The notes beneath the pieces were generated by a model that saw only the letters and a list, made by a program, of their open reading frames with translations, did not search any database and had not been told where the DNA came from. Positions 32,062 to 45,500 of a DNA stretch of 64,000 nucleotides are shown here, piece by piece. This DNA is from Micromonospora cathayae (GTDB taxonomy: Bacteria; Actinomycetota; Actinomycetes; Mycobacteriales; Micromonosporaceae): NCBI RefSeq assembly GCF_028993575.1, contig NZ_CP118615.1, forward strand, positions 4,555,001 through 4,619,000, read 5' to 3'. Both the position numbers and the translations under genes were made by a program. The first letter of the stretch is position 1; every line of letters begins with the position of its first letter.

Positions 32062-33594
32062 GTGCGGCTGATGGCGCGGGTGCCCGCGTCCCGCGACGTG
32101 ATCCTGTTCCGGGTGCTCGTGGTCGGCACCTCGATCTCGGCGTTCGGCAGCTATCTCAACATGGTGGCGCTGAACCTCTTCGTCTACCAGGCCACCGGCA
32201 GCGCGTTGCAGACCGGCGCGTTCATGGCGCTGCGGCTCGCCGCCGGTTTCCTCGCCGGCCTGGCCGGCGGCACCGTGGCGGCCCGGCTGCCCCGCCGACC
32301 GGTTATGGTCGCCTGCGATCTCACCCAGGCCGCCGCGCTCGTCGCCCTGGCGCTCGCCCCCTCCTCGGTACGCCTCGGCCTGCTGCCCGTCGTCGCCGTG
32401 GCCGGTGGGCTGCTCGGCACCACCTCGTCGGTGCTGCTGCGCAGCAGCGTCCCCGACCTGGTGCCGGGCGGCGACCGGGTGTCCGCGAACGGCCTGCTCG
32501 TCACCGGTCGGGCGGTGGCGATGACCCTCGGCTTCGCGGCCGGAGGACTGCTGGTCGGTTGGCTCGGCTACCGGGCGGCCTTCCTGGTGGACGCGGGCAC
32601 GTTCCTCGTCTCGGGCGTCCTGCTGGCCGCCCTGCCGCTGCGCTTCCCGGGCCGCGGTGGCCGACCGTCCACGGTGGCCGCCGACCCGCCTGCCGCCGAC
32701 TCGCCTGCCGCCGGTCGGGCGGCGGCCCGGCAGCGCCGCCGGCTGGCGTTCGCCGCGCTGCTGGCCGTGCCGGCCGTCCTGGTCATCGTGGTGGTCCGGG
32801 CCGCCGACGCGCTCGGCTCCGCCTCCCACAACGTCGGCCTGCCGATCTACGCCACCCAGATCCGCCCGGACGATCCGGCCGGCTTCGTCGGGAACTTCTT
32901 CGCGGTCTGGGCGGTCGGCCTGCTCACCGCCCACCAACTGGTCCGACGGCTGCACCGGTCCGGCTCCGGACTGGACGATCCACGACGCAGCGAACTCGCC
33001 TTCGTCGTCGGCACCTGCGTGATGTCCGCCGCCTTCATCGTCGCCTTCACCGACCTGCCCGGCTACTGGGTCTTCGCGGTGGCGCTGGTCGCCGGCGCGG
33101 CCGACGGCTTCACCGAGATCAGCTACACCACCCGCCTCCAGGCCGAACCCGACCCCCGGCGGGGCTACTTCTTCGGGGCGACCGCGATGGCCGAGAACGG
33201 TGGCTTCGGGGTGGGCATGATCGTGGCCGCCGGCCTGCTCGAGGTGTGGCGGCCGCTGCCGGTGGCCGCGGTCATGCACGGCGGGGTGGTGGTGCTGGCC
33301 CTCGCCGTCGCCCTGTTCGGCGCGGTACGCCGGCACCGGGGCCGGGACACGACCGGCCACCCACCGGCCTCCGGTGACCGGCACCCGTCGTCCGGCCCCA
33401 CGACGAGCGGCGCGGACACCACCCCGGTACCGCCACCGTCGGCCGCCGCCCCGACCTCGGCCCCGAGTCCGGCTTCGGCCCCGACGGCGGCCCCGACTTC
33501 GACCTCGGCGCCGACGGCGGGTTCGGCCTCGGCCCCGCCATCGACGTCGACGGCGGCTCCGCCGGCTGCGTCGACCGAGGAGAGCAGGAGGTGA
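32062..33594 (+). CDS. MFS exporter (enterobactin-exporter-like MFS_3)
   Basis: 510 residues with 10-12 membrane segments in residues about 10-430 (SISAFGSYLNMVALNLFVYQATGSA, DLTQAAALVALALAPSS, NGLLVTGRAVAMTLGFAAGGLLVG). The last 75 residues are an Ala/Pro/Ser/Thr low-complexity cytosolic tail. Start could be GTG 32062 or ATG 32071. Its stop overlaps the ribosome-binding region of the next synthase (AGGAGG at 33587-33592), so the two are co-expressed. Most likely exports the product or gives self-resistance. Confidence 0.88.
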   Translation: MRLMARVPASRDVILFRVLVVGTSISAFGSYLNMVALNLFVYQATGSALQTGAFMALRLAAGFLAGLAGGTVAARLPRRPVMVACDLTQAAALVALALAPSSVRLGLLPVVAVAGGLLGTTSSVLLRSSVPDLVPGGDRVSANGLLVTGRAVAMTLGFAAGGLLVGWLGYRAAFLVDAGTFLVSGVLLAALPLRFPGRGGRPSTVAADPPAADSPAAGRAAARQRRRLAFAALLAVPAVLVIVVVRAADALGSASHNVGLPIYATQIRPDDPAGFVGNFFAVWAVGLLTAHQLVRRLHRSGSGLDDPRRSELAFVVGTCVMSAAFIVAFTDLPGYWVFAVALVAGAADGFTEISYTTRLQAEPDPRRGYFFGATAMAENGGFGVGMIVAAGLLEVWRPLPVAAVMHGGVVVLALAVALFGAVRRHRGRDTTGHPPASGDRHPSSGPTTSGADTTPVPPPSAAAPTSAPSPASAPTAAPTSTSAPTAGSASAPPSTSTAAPPAASTEESRR

Positions 33595-33596
33595 CG

Positions 33597-36500
33597 ATGG
33601 ACGCGCTGACCCGGGCCCTCACCGCCCGCGCCGAGATCGTCGAGGCCGCCGTCGGTGACCGGACCGACCGTGCCGGACGCCGGTGGCGGGTCGTCTACGT
33701 GGTACCCGCGCCGACGGTCACCCCGACCCGGGCCAGACGGGTGGCGGAGGCGGTGGCGCTGACCCTGCGTGACCCGTCCGGTGCACCGGTGACGGTGGCC
33801 GTGGTCTCCGGCGTCCCCCGCACCGTCGCAGGCGTCCCGGACGAGGCCGCGCTGGCGGCGTTGCCGGTGGCCGGCACCGTCGGCGCTCCGGTACGACCGG
33901 CCCCCGTCCCGGCCACCGACCGGCGGCACCTGGCCGACCTGATGCCGCTGCCGCCGCGCTGGGCGGCGACCGACCGGCCCGCCGGCACCCCCGCCGCCGC
34001 CGCGCCGGAACCGGCCGGGTCACCCGCTCTCACCCAGGGGCCACCCGACCAGGTCGACCCGGACGACCCGACCACCCTGCCGGAGGCCCTGCTCCGGGCG
34101 GCCGAGCGGTGGCCCACCCGGGGACTACGGGTCGTCGAGGCCGACGGCACCCAACTGCTGACGTACCCCGAGCTGCTCGCCGCCGCCCGGCGGACGCTGA
34201 CCGGCCTGCGCGCCGCCGGCCTCACCGCCGGGCAGCCGGTCATCCTGCACGTGCCGTCCCTGCTGGACCACTGCGTCGCGCTCTGGGCGTGCCTGCTCGG
34301 CGGCATCCACGCCGTCGCGGTCGCCCAGGCCCCCGGCTACGACGACCGCAACGCCACGCTGGACAAGCTGGAACACGCCTGGCGTGGTCTGGACCGGCCA
34401 CCGGTGCTCTCCGGCGGCGGCACCGTGGCCGCGTTGGGGCGGTACGCCGACCGTCACGGCCTGGACGGGATGCGGGTGCTCGACGTGGCCGGGTACGGTG
34501 ACCAGCCGCCCGCCACCGAGTGGCACCGCCCCGCGCCCGGGGACGTGGCGATGCTGCAACTCTCCTCCGGCAGCACCAGCCGGTCGAAGGTGATCCCGAT
34601 GACCCACCGGGGGATCGTCGGGTACGCGCGGGGCGCCCGGCAGGCCGGCCGGATGCGGCCCGGGGACGAGGTGCTCAACTGGTTGCCGCTGGACCACGTC
34701 GCCGGCATCGTCATGATGCACGTCGGCCCGGTCGTGCTGGGGTGTGGCACCACCCACGTCGCCACGCCCCTGGTGCTCGCCGACCCGCTGCGCTGGCTCG
34801 ACCTGCTCGAACGGCACCGGATCCAGCACAGCTGGGCGCCGAACTTCGGCTACAAGCTCGTCTCCGAGGCGCTGCGGGCGGACCCGGGCCGCAGCTGGGA
34901 CCTGCGCCACGTCCGCAGCCTGATCAACGCCGGTGAGCAGTGCACCGTACCGGTCATCCGACGGTTCCTCGCCGACGTCCGCGACTTCGGTGTCGGCCCC
35001 GACACCCTGCTGCTGGGCTGGGGGATGGCCGAGACCTGCACGGTGCTCACCTACCAGCCGGCCGACGACTCGGCGGTGCAGCACGTCACGCTCACCGCCG
35101 ACGGGACCCGGGTCACCGTACGCGACGGGCCCGGCCCCGGCGTGACCAGCTTCCTCAGCATGGGGCCACCGGTACCCGGGGCGCGGCTGCGGATCACCGC
35201 ACCGGACGGCAGCACCGTCCTGCCCGAGTGGCACATCGGCCGACTCCAGGTGACCTCCGACCGGGTCACCCCCGGCTACCTCCGCAACGACGACGCCAAC
35301 CGGGCCGCCTTCCCCGACGGCGACTGGTTCGACACCGGCGATCTCGCCTTCCTCGCCGACGGCCGGCTCACCATCACCGGCCGCGGCAAAGAGGTGATCA
35401 TCGTCAACGGCGTCCACTACTTCTGCCACGACATCGAGGACGTGGTGGGCGACGTGGACGGGGTGGCGGCGAGCTTCGTGGCCGCCGTCGGCGCGCCGGA
35501 CGCCGAGGGCATCGAGCAGATCGTGGTGCTCTTCGTCGCCGAACACGACCCGGACGCCGCCCTGCTGACCCGGGTCCGTCGCCGGCTCGCCGACCGGCTC
35601 CAGATCACCGCCGCCCGCCTGGTGCCGGTGGCCCGGGAACGCTTCGAGAAGACCACCAGCGGCAAGATCCAACGCAGCAGCATGCGTACCCGCCTGCTCG
35701 CCGGCGACCACGCCGACGCCGAGCGGCTCGTCGATCTGCTGGAGGCCGGTCCGGACACCGTCCCCGACTGCCTCTTCCGTCCGCGCTGGACGCCCCGGAC
35801 CATGGACATCGATCCGGCACCCGGGCCGGTGGTGGTGGTCGTCGACCGCCACGGACTCGCCACCGCGCTACGGGACGTCCTGCCCGACGCGCTGGTCGTC
35901 GAGGCCGGGGCGGCGGCAGCCACGGGTGACGGTGCGGACCTGCGCGCCGCGCTGGCCGCGCCGGGCCGCACGCCCGCGCTGGTCGTCCTCGCCCTCGGCT
36001 ACCTGCCCACCCCGGACCCGGACGACTCCCGGGCCGTCGACTCCGCCGTCGAGACGTGCGGCACCCGGACCCTGGAGCTGCTACGCACCCTGGCCGACAG
36101 CGGCTGGACGGGAACCCTGCTGACTGTCAGCGCCGGCCTGTACCGGGTCCGTGGTGACGAACCCGGCTGCTATCCGGCGGCACTCACCGCCAGCCTCGCC
36201 GAGACCTTCGGCGTCGAACATCCCGGCGTCCGCGTCTGGCACCTCGACCTGCCCGGCCGGGACGTGCCGGCCGACGCCGCCGTGCTGGCGAACGCCACCG
36301 GCTGGCGGCACCGGGAGCCGGTGGTGGTCTGGCGGGACGCGCCGCACGTACGGACCCTGCACCGGGTCGAGGCGGACGATCCGACCGGTGCCGACCCGGT
36401 GGTCCCGCCGGGGAGCCGTTGGCTGGTCACCGGCGGGCTCGGTGGGGTGGCGCGGACCGTCCTGGGCAGGCTCGCCGCCGAACTCGACCTGCGGCTGCTG

Positions 36501-39500
36501 CTGGTCGGCCGGACCCCGCCGGGGCCGGCGGCCGGGCCGCAGCCCGGGGTCGCCGGTGGGCCGGGTGCCGGACAGCTCCGGTACGCCACCGTCGACATCA
36601 CCGACGGCACCGCCCTGACGGCGGCGGTCACCGCCGCCGAACAGCAGTGGCAGGCCCCGCTGGACGGGGTGCTGCACCTGGCCGGTGACTACCGGCAGGC
36701 CCTGCTCACCGGGACCGACCCGCGGCGTTGGCGGGCCGAGGCCGCGGCCAAGGTGGACGGCTCGGTGCAGGTGGCCCGACTGCTGCGGCAGCGGCCGGGT
36801 AGCCGGCTGGTGGCCTTCTCGTCCCTGCTGACCCTGGTGCCGGTGGTGGGCGCCGGCGGCTACACGGCCGGCAACGCCTTCCTCGAGGCGCTCTGCGCGC
36901 ACCTGTCCGTCGAACGCCCGGTCACCTGGGTGAGCTGGGGCATGTGGCGCGGCATCGGGATGAGCGCGGAGCGGGGCGGCGTCGAGCAGGCCACCCGGCG
37001 ACACCTGCGGACCCTCTCCGCCGCCGAGGGGACGGCGTTGACCCGGCTGGCCCTGCGGCTGCCACCCGGGCACCTGCTGGCCGGTGTCGACCCGCACGCC
37101 GCCCGGGTACGGCACCAGGTGCGGCCCGTCCGGTCCCTGGAGGCGGTGGTGGCGGCCGACCCGGTGGACGTGTTCGGCACCCCGGTGCCGCCGGCCGTGT
37201 CCCCGCCCGAGCGACCGGAAGCCCTCGCCCCGGCCCTGCCACCAGCCCCGGACCGGGACGCGGTGCCGGCCCCGGACGCCCTGCCGGCCCCGGACGCGGT
37301 GCCGAGCCGGGACCGGTCCCGGTCACCGGGCGCCCCGTCGGCGACGGACCTCGTCCAGCCACCGGACGTCCCGTCGGCACCGGGCATGGTGCGGAAACCG
37401 GGCGTCCCGTCGGTGGCGGACGTGGCGGACAGCCCGCCGGTGCCGGTGGGGGCGGCGACCCGGGACCCGTTGGTCGTGGCCCGTACCGTCCGCGAGGTGC
37501 TGCGCCGGGTGCTGCCCGCCGGCACCGAGGAGGGCACCGCGTTCCACGACGCCGGGCTCGACTCGATCCGCCTGCTGCGCCTGCACACCCTGCTGCAACA
37601 GGCGCTGGACGTGCAGTTCCCGCAGACCGCCCTGTTCACCCGGGGTACCCCGGCCGCGCTGGCGGCGTACCTGGTGGACCGGCTCGCCGGGGCGACCGGC
37701 CAGGCCACCGGGACCGGTCGCACCCGGACGACCGGCGACGGCCGGATCGCCATCGTCGGCATGGGCCTGCGGTTCCCCGGAGCCGGGTCGGCCGACCGGT
37801 ACTGGCGCAACATCCTCGCCGGGCGGGTCGAGGTCCGTCGCTTCGGCCGTGACGAACTGCTGGCCGCCGGCTGGCCCGCCGCCCTCGTCGACGACCCGAC
37901 GTTCGTCCCGGTCAGCGGGGCGCTGGACGACATCGAGACGTTCGACGCCGAGGCGTTCGGCATCGCCCCGCGTGAGGCCGCGCTGACCGACCCGCAGCAG
38001 CGGATCTTCCTGGAGGTCTGCCAGGAGGCGCTGGAACAGGCCGGGTACGCCGGCACCCGGCGACGGGTCGGGGTGTTCGCCGGTTCCGGCATGCACCTGT
38101 ACTCGCTCCGTTCCTACCTGCTCGAACAGCTCGCCGGCACCGACCCGGTCGACCATCTAGCCGCGTTGCAGGTGACCATCGGCAACCAACCCGACTTCCT
38201 CGCCACCCGGGTGGCGTACCGGCTCGGCCTGACCGGCCCGGCGTTGAGCGTGCAGACCGCCTGTTCCACCTCGCTGGTCGCGGTGCACCTGGCCGTACGG
38301 TCGCTGCTGGCCGGGGAGTCCGATCTGGCGCTGGCGGGCGCGGCGGCCGTGCACGTGCCCCGGATCGCCGGCTACCGCCACGCCGAGGGGTCGATCCTGT
38401 CGCGTACCGGGGTCTGCCGGGCCTTCGACGCCGACGCCGACGGCACGGTCGGCGGCAACGGGGTGGCGGCCGTGGTGCTCAAACGCCTCGACGACGCGCT
38501 CGCCGACGGCGACACCGTGCACGCGGTGATCCTCGGCTCGGCGGTCAACAACGACGGCGGAGCCAAGACCGGCTACACCGCGCCCACCGCCGACGGACAC
38601 GCCGGCGTCATCCGGGACGCGCTCACCATGGCGGGCGTACCGGCCGCCTCGATCGGCTACCTGGAGACCCACGGCACCGGCACCCGGGTCGGGGACCCGA
38701 TCGAGCTGGCCGCGCTGCGGGCCGTCTTCGGCGGGCGGGACACCCCGCTGCCGCTCGGCGCGGTGAAGGCCAACATCGGCCACCTGGACACCGCCGCCGG
38801 CATGGCCGGGCTGATCAAGGCCGTACTGGCGGTCCGGCACGGCCGGATCCCCCCGCTGGCGAACCTGCGCCGCCCCAACCCCGAGCTGGAGCTGGCCGAC
38901 GGACCGTTCCGGCTCCCCACCGCCGACGGGCCGTGGCCGGTGCCCGGTCCCCGCCGGGCCGGCGTGTCGGCCCTGGGCGTCGGCGGCACCAACGCGCACG
39001 TCGTGATCGAGGAACCCCCGGCGGCACCGGAGCTGTCCCCGTCGGACCTGCCCACCGTCGTACCGCTCACCGCGCAGACCCCCGACGCGTTGGCGGCCCT
39101 CGCCGGCCGGGTGGCCGACCGGCTCGCCACCGACCCGCCCCGCAACGACGACCTGCTGGTCACCCTGGGCGCCGGACGGCAGCACCGCCGGCACCGGCTG
39201 GTCGCCTGGGCCACCGGCCCCGACGCGGCGGCGACCGTGCTGCGCGGCCGGCCGGACCAACCCGACCAGCCGGACCGGGCCGTCGGCTCGGTGGCCGGCG
39301 CGGTCCCCGACACCGGACCGGGGCCCGTGGTGTTCGCCTGCGCCGGCCAGGGTGGGCAGCTGCGGGCCGCCGCGGCCGGCCTGCTGGCCCACGAACCGGC
39401 CCGCGCCGTCCTGGAGACCTGCGCCGCGCAGTACCGGCAGGACTGGGGCAGTGACCTGCTGGCCGCGCTGCGCGGCGCGACCCACGAGTGGACCACCGCC

Positions 39501-42500
39501 ACCGTGCAGCCGGCCCTGTTCGCCCTCCAGGTGGCCCAGGCCCGGCTGCTCGAGTCGGTCGGGGTCCGGCCCGACGTGGTGATCGGGCAGAGCGCGGGGG
39601 AGTACGCCGCCCTCTGCCTGACCGGCGCGCTCAGCCTCGCCGACGGCCTGCACCTGGCCGCCGTACGCGGTGACCTCATGCAGCGCGGCACCCCACCCGG
39701 CGCGGCGCTGGCCGTCCTGGCCGACGAGCCCGAACTGGCCCCGCTGCTGCACCGGGCCCCCGACGTCGAGGTGACCGTCTCCAACGGTCCCCGCCGGCAC
39801 GTGGTCGCCGGGTCCCCGTCGGCGGTACGACGCTTCGCGCGGCAACTCGACGACGCTGGCGTACGGCACCGGCCGATGCCGACCGACCGGGCGTTCCACT
39901 CCGCCCTGCTGGACCCGATCCTCGACGACCTCGCCCGCCACGCCGCCACCCTCACCTGGCAGCCGCTGCGGATGCCGCTGGTCACCGGCGTCGGCGGGGT
40001 ACGGCTCGCACCCGGGGAACTGCTGGGCGCCGAACACGTCCGCCGGCAGACCCGGCAGCGGGCCGAGTTCGGCACGGGCGTCGCCGGGCTGGTCGCCGAC
40101 GGCTGTACCACTTTCGTCGAGCTGGGGCCGGAGGCCCTGCTCAGCATGCTCGGCCGGCAGTGGCCGCAGACCAGGTGGATCCCGGTACGCCGGGGCCGCG
40201 ACGACGGCGGCGCCGAGGTGGTCGCCGCGCTGGGCGAGCTGTTCTGCCGGGGCGTGGAGGTCGACTGGGCGGCGCTCGCGCCGACCGGTCGCCGCGTACC
40301 CCTGCCCACCTATCCGTTCCAACGAACCCGGCACTGGGTGGCGGTTTCCCGCCCGACGCCGGTCGCCCCCACCGACGCCCCGGTCGCAGGAGGTCCCGCC
40401 ATGTCCCCGGCCGCCACCCCGCCCACCACCGCCCTCGTGCTGCGCCGGGTTCGGGAACTGACCGCCGAGCAGCTCGGCACCGACGTGGACCGGGTACCGG
40501 AGGAGACGCCCTTCTTCGACCTCGGCGCCGACTCGTTGCTGATGATCAACCTGTTGCGGGATCTGGAGAGCACCTTCGGCATCCGGATCCCGATGCGGGA
40601 ACTGTTCGAGGAACTGGACAGTCCGAGCCGCCTGACGGCGGCGATCGTCGAGCGGGCGGCCCCGGAGCGGCTGGCCGCCCTGGGCGGTCCGCCCGCCGGG
40701 GTCGAGGCGGGCGGACCGACCGGCACCGGCACCCCGGCGGCCACCGGGACTCCCGCACCTTCCGCCGCCGCGCCCGACCCCGGCGGGTACGTCCCGCACG
40801 CCGTCGGCGGCGTCGTGCCGGCGGTCAACGGCCTGACCGGGCCGGTTCCGCCCGTTCCACCGTTCCCGCCCACCGCGTCCGCTGCACCGGTTCCACCCGT
40901 CGCGTCCGTTCCGCCTGTCGGGTCCGTTCCGCCCGCTGCGGTCGCTCCGCCGGCTCCGCCCGTCGCCGCCGTTCCGTCCGTTGCCGTTTCGCCTGTCGCC
41001 GCCGCAGCGGCGGCCGGGGCGACGGTCGCCGGTACACCGACGGTCACCCCCGGGGCCACGCCGGTGGGGCCGGTCCCGTCGGCGGCCGGCGGCCTGCCGG
41101 CCGGTAATGCCGCCACCGCCGACCTGCTGCGCGGCCAGCTCGCCCTGCTGGGCCAGTTCACCGACCTGATGGCCCGGCAACTGTCGGCGTTCACCGCCGG
41201 ACCGCCACCGGCCGGGCCCGGCTCGCCGGCCGCCGCCCTGCCACCGGCCGGAACGCCACCGACCGTCGCCACGGCCGGGACGCCGTCACCTGCTGGGCCG
41301 CCACCGGCCGGGGCACCGTCACCCGCCGCGTCACCACCGGCCGGGATGCCACCGACTGTCGCTTCGCCGCCGACCGTCGCTTCGCCGTCGGCCGGGTCTC
41401 CGTCGGCCGGATCGCCGGCTGTCGCCCCGCCGGCCGGGTCGGTCCCGGCCGAACCGGCCCAGCTCGGTCCCCGGCCGACCCGGGTCGGTGCCGGTCTGGG
41501 CGGCGGTCAGCTCGACCCCCGCCAGCAGGCGCACTTCGCCGACCTGGTCCACCGCTACACGGCGCGCACCCGGACCTCCAAGGAACTCGCCCAGCGGCAC
41601 CGGCAACGGCTGGCCGACACCCGGGCCGTCGTCGGCTTCCGCCGGGCCACCAAGGAGCTGCTCTACCCGTTGGCCGCCCGCCGCGCCCGGGGCGCGTACC
41701 TGGAGGACGTCGACGGCAACACCTACGTCGACATCACCATGGGCTTCGGCAGTCTGCTCTTCGGGCACGAGCCGGAGTTCCTCACCCGGGCGATCGCCGC
41801 GCACCTCGCCGACGGGCTGCGGCTCGGACCCCGGGGCCCGGAGACCGGTGAGGCGGCGGACCTGCTCTGCGCGCTGACCGGCATGGACCGGGCGGCTTTC
41901 GCCACCACCGGTACCGAGGCCAACTCGGCGGCGTTCCGACTGGCCCGGGCGTACACCGGCCGACCGTTGATCGTCACCTTCACCGGGGCGTACCACGGCC
42001 ACATCGACCCGGTGCTGGGCCGGGGGGTCCGCGACGGCGACGGGTGGCGCACCGTCCCGGTCTCCGCGGGTGTCCCGGACTCGGCGGTGGCCGACGTGCT
42101 GGTGCTGCCGTACGACGACCCGCGCAGCCTCGACGCGATCGAGCGGGCCGCCGACCGGATCGCCGCCGTGGTGGTCGAGCCGGTCCGCAGCCGCTACCCG
42201 GACCAGCAGCCGGCGGAGTTCCTGCACGGGCTGCGTGCCGCCTGCGACCGGCACGGGATGGTGCTGCTCTTCGACGAGATGCTCACCGGGTTCCGGCCGC
42301 ACCCGCAGGGCGCCCAGGGCGTCTTCGGGGTCCGCGCCGACCTCGCCACCTACGGCAAGGTGATCGGCGGCGGTTACCCGATCGGCGCGGTCGCCGGCCG
42401 GGCCGAGATCATGGACTGGGTCGACGGCGGCTTCTGGAGCTACGGCGACGACAGCGTCCCGCCGCAGGACACCACGTTCTTCGGCGGCACCTACATTCAG

Positions 42501-45500
42501 CATCCGCTGTCCATGGTGGCCGCCCGGGCCGTACTGACCGAGCTGCGGGACCGGGGGCCGGCACTCCAGGACGGTCTGAACCGGCGTACCGGGCGGCTGG
42601 CCGCGACCATCAACGGCTTCTGCGCGGACGAGGGCTTCCCGCTGCGCGTGCACCACTTCGGGTCGTTGTTCCGCTTCGCCTCCGACGTCAACCTGGATCT
42701 GCTCTTCCACCATCTGGTGCTGGCCGGGGTGCACGTGTGGGAGTGGCGGAACTTCTTCCTCTCCGACGCGCACACCGACGCCGACGTGGACCGGATCGTC
42801 GATGCCGTCCGCCAGGGACTGCACGACCTGCGGGCCGGTGGTTTCCTGCCCCCCGGCCCGCAGCCCGCCCGGTCCCCGCAGCCCGTCGCCGGCACCGCGG
42901 TCGTCCCGGTAGCCGTCCCGATGGCACCGCCCTCCGTCCCGGCTCCCGGGCCCGCTGCGCTTCCCGGCCCGGTTCCCGTTCCTGCCCCGGGGACCGGCCA
43001 GGCGACCGGCCAGGCGAACGGGCAGTGGACCGGTCAGGCGACCGGGCCGGCAGCGGAGGGCGGACCGGTCCTCGACACCGCCGGCTCCCGGGCGTCCGGG
43101 CCGGTCGACCTGAGCCTGTACTTCTTCGGCGACTACCCGCAGGAACGCGTCCAGGACCGGTACGACGCGGTGCTGGACGCCGCGACCTTCGCCGACACCC
43201 ACGGCCTGTACGCGGTGTGGCTGCCCGAGCGGCACTTCGACTCGTTCGGCGGCATCTTCCCCAACCCGTCCGTGCTGGCCGCCGCGGTGGCGGCCCGGAC
43301 CAGCCGGGTCCGCATCCACGCCGGCTGCGCCGTGCTGCCCCTGCACGACCCGATCCGGGTCGCCGAGGAGTGGTCGGTGGTGGACAACCTCTCCAAGGGC
43401 CGGGTCGGCATCGGCTGTGCCAGCGGCTGGCACGCCCGCGACTTCGTGCTCGCCCCGCAGACGTACGGACGGCACCGGGAGGCCATGTACGAGGGGGTCG
43501 CCCAGCTCCGCCAGCTCTGGCGGGGAGAGTCGGTCACCCGTACCGCCGGCAACGGCGAACCGGTGCAGGTGCGGGTGTTCCCGCCGCCGGTGCAGCCGAT
43601 GCCCCCACTGTTCACCGCCGTGGTCGGCAACCCGGACAGCTTCCGGCGCGCGGCGTCGTCCGGCCTCGGTGTCATCACCAACCTGATGTCGCAGGACGTG
43701 TCGCAGCTGGCCGACAACATCGCCCGGTACCGGGCGGTCCGGGCCGAGCACGGCATGGACCCCGACGGTGGCCGGATCGTCCTGCTGCTGCACACCTACC
43801 TCGGTGCCGACGGTGACCAGGCGCGGGCCGAGGCGTTCGGGCCGTTCTGCGACTACCTGCGCTCCTCGCTGGCCCTGTTCGGGCAGGTGACCAACAGTCT
43901 CGGCGTCACCATCGACCTGGACACCACCACCCCGGAGGACGTCGACTACCTGCTCCGCCGCGCCTACGACCGGTACACCGCCGACCGGGCCCTGATCGGC
44001 AGTCCCGAGGAGGCGCGGGCGATGGTGGACCGGTTCACCGCGCTGGGGGTCGACGAGATCGGCTGTTTCGTCGACTTCGGCCTGTCGCCGGACCGGATGC
44101 TCGCCGGGCTGTCCGGCATCGACCGGCTGCACACCCTGCTGCGTACCACCGACAGCGCGGGGGACGGGGCGGCCGTCGGCTCCCCGCTGACCGGCACGGG
44201 CCGGGAGATCTGGTTCGCCGACCGGATGCTGCCCGGCCGTCCCACCTGGACCGAGTCCCAGGTGGTCCGGCTGGACGGCCCGCTGGAGGTGGCCGCGTTG
44301 CGCGCCGCGCTGACGCTCGTGGTGCAGCGGCACCCGGCGCTGCGGTCCACGGTGCAGGAGGTCGACGGTGAACCCCGGCAGATCGTGGGCCCGGCCGGCC
44401 CGGTCGACCTGCCCGTGTACGACGCCACCGGCCAGGACGTGGCCCTGCTCGCCGAGCGGGCCGCCGAGGAGGAGACCCGGCAGCCGTTCGACCTGGCCAC
44501 CGGCCCACTGTTCGCGCCCCGGCTGATCCGGGTTCACGAGCACCTGCACCTGCTGGTGCTGCGGCTGCACCACCTGGTCGTCGACACCCTGTCCGCCCAG
44601 GTGGTTGCCCGGGAGGTGTCCGCCGGCTACCGGGCGGCGGTGACCGGCCGACCCGCCGACCTGCCACCGCCGCCGCCGTGGCCGGCTCCGGCCGACGAAC
44701 CGGCCCCGGAGCGGCTCGCCCCGCAGCTCGCCTACTGGCAGGACCGGCTCGGCCCCCGGCCGCCCCGGCTGGAGTTGCCGACCGACCGTCCCCGTCCGGC
44801 CGTGCCCAGCGGGGTCGGCGGGATCGCCCGCCTGGTGCTCGACGCGTCCCTCACCCGGGCGGTGCGTGACGTGGGCCGCCGTCACCGGGCCACCCCGTTC
44901 ATGGTGCTGCTGGCCGGGTTCGCGGCGGCTCTGGCCGGCCACGGCCAGCAGCGGGACGTGCTGCTCGGTACGCCGGTCGCCCATCGGCCGGCCGGCGCGC
45001 AGAACACGGTGGGACTGTTCGTCACCACCCTGCCGCTGCGCCTGACGGTGGACCCCGACGCCGACTTCGGCACGGTGCTCCGGGCCGCCCGGACCGCGCT
45101 GCTCGACGCGCACGACCACCGTGACGTGCCGGTCAGCCGGGTGGCCCAGGCGCTCGGGGTCGCCCCGGAGCCCGGCCGGCACCCGCTGTTCGATGTGGTG
45201 ATCGAGTACGACAACCAGCCGGCCTTCGCGTTCGACCTGCCCGGGGTGCAGGCCACCCTGCTGGACGTCGCGGTGCGGCGGGCCCCGTTCGACCTGACCC
45301 TGTTCGTCACCGACCTCGGTGAGACGATGCGGTTCCAGCTCAACTACGCCACCGACCTGTTCGACGCCGAGACCGCCGCCGCGCTGCTCGACGAGGTGGC
45401 GGCGGCGCTGGCGGCCGGATCCCGTCGACCGGACGAACCCCTGCTCCCGTTGCTGCGGCGGGCGGGTCAGGCCGCCGTGAACGGCTGGTTCGACCGGTCG

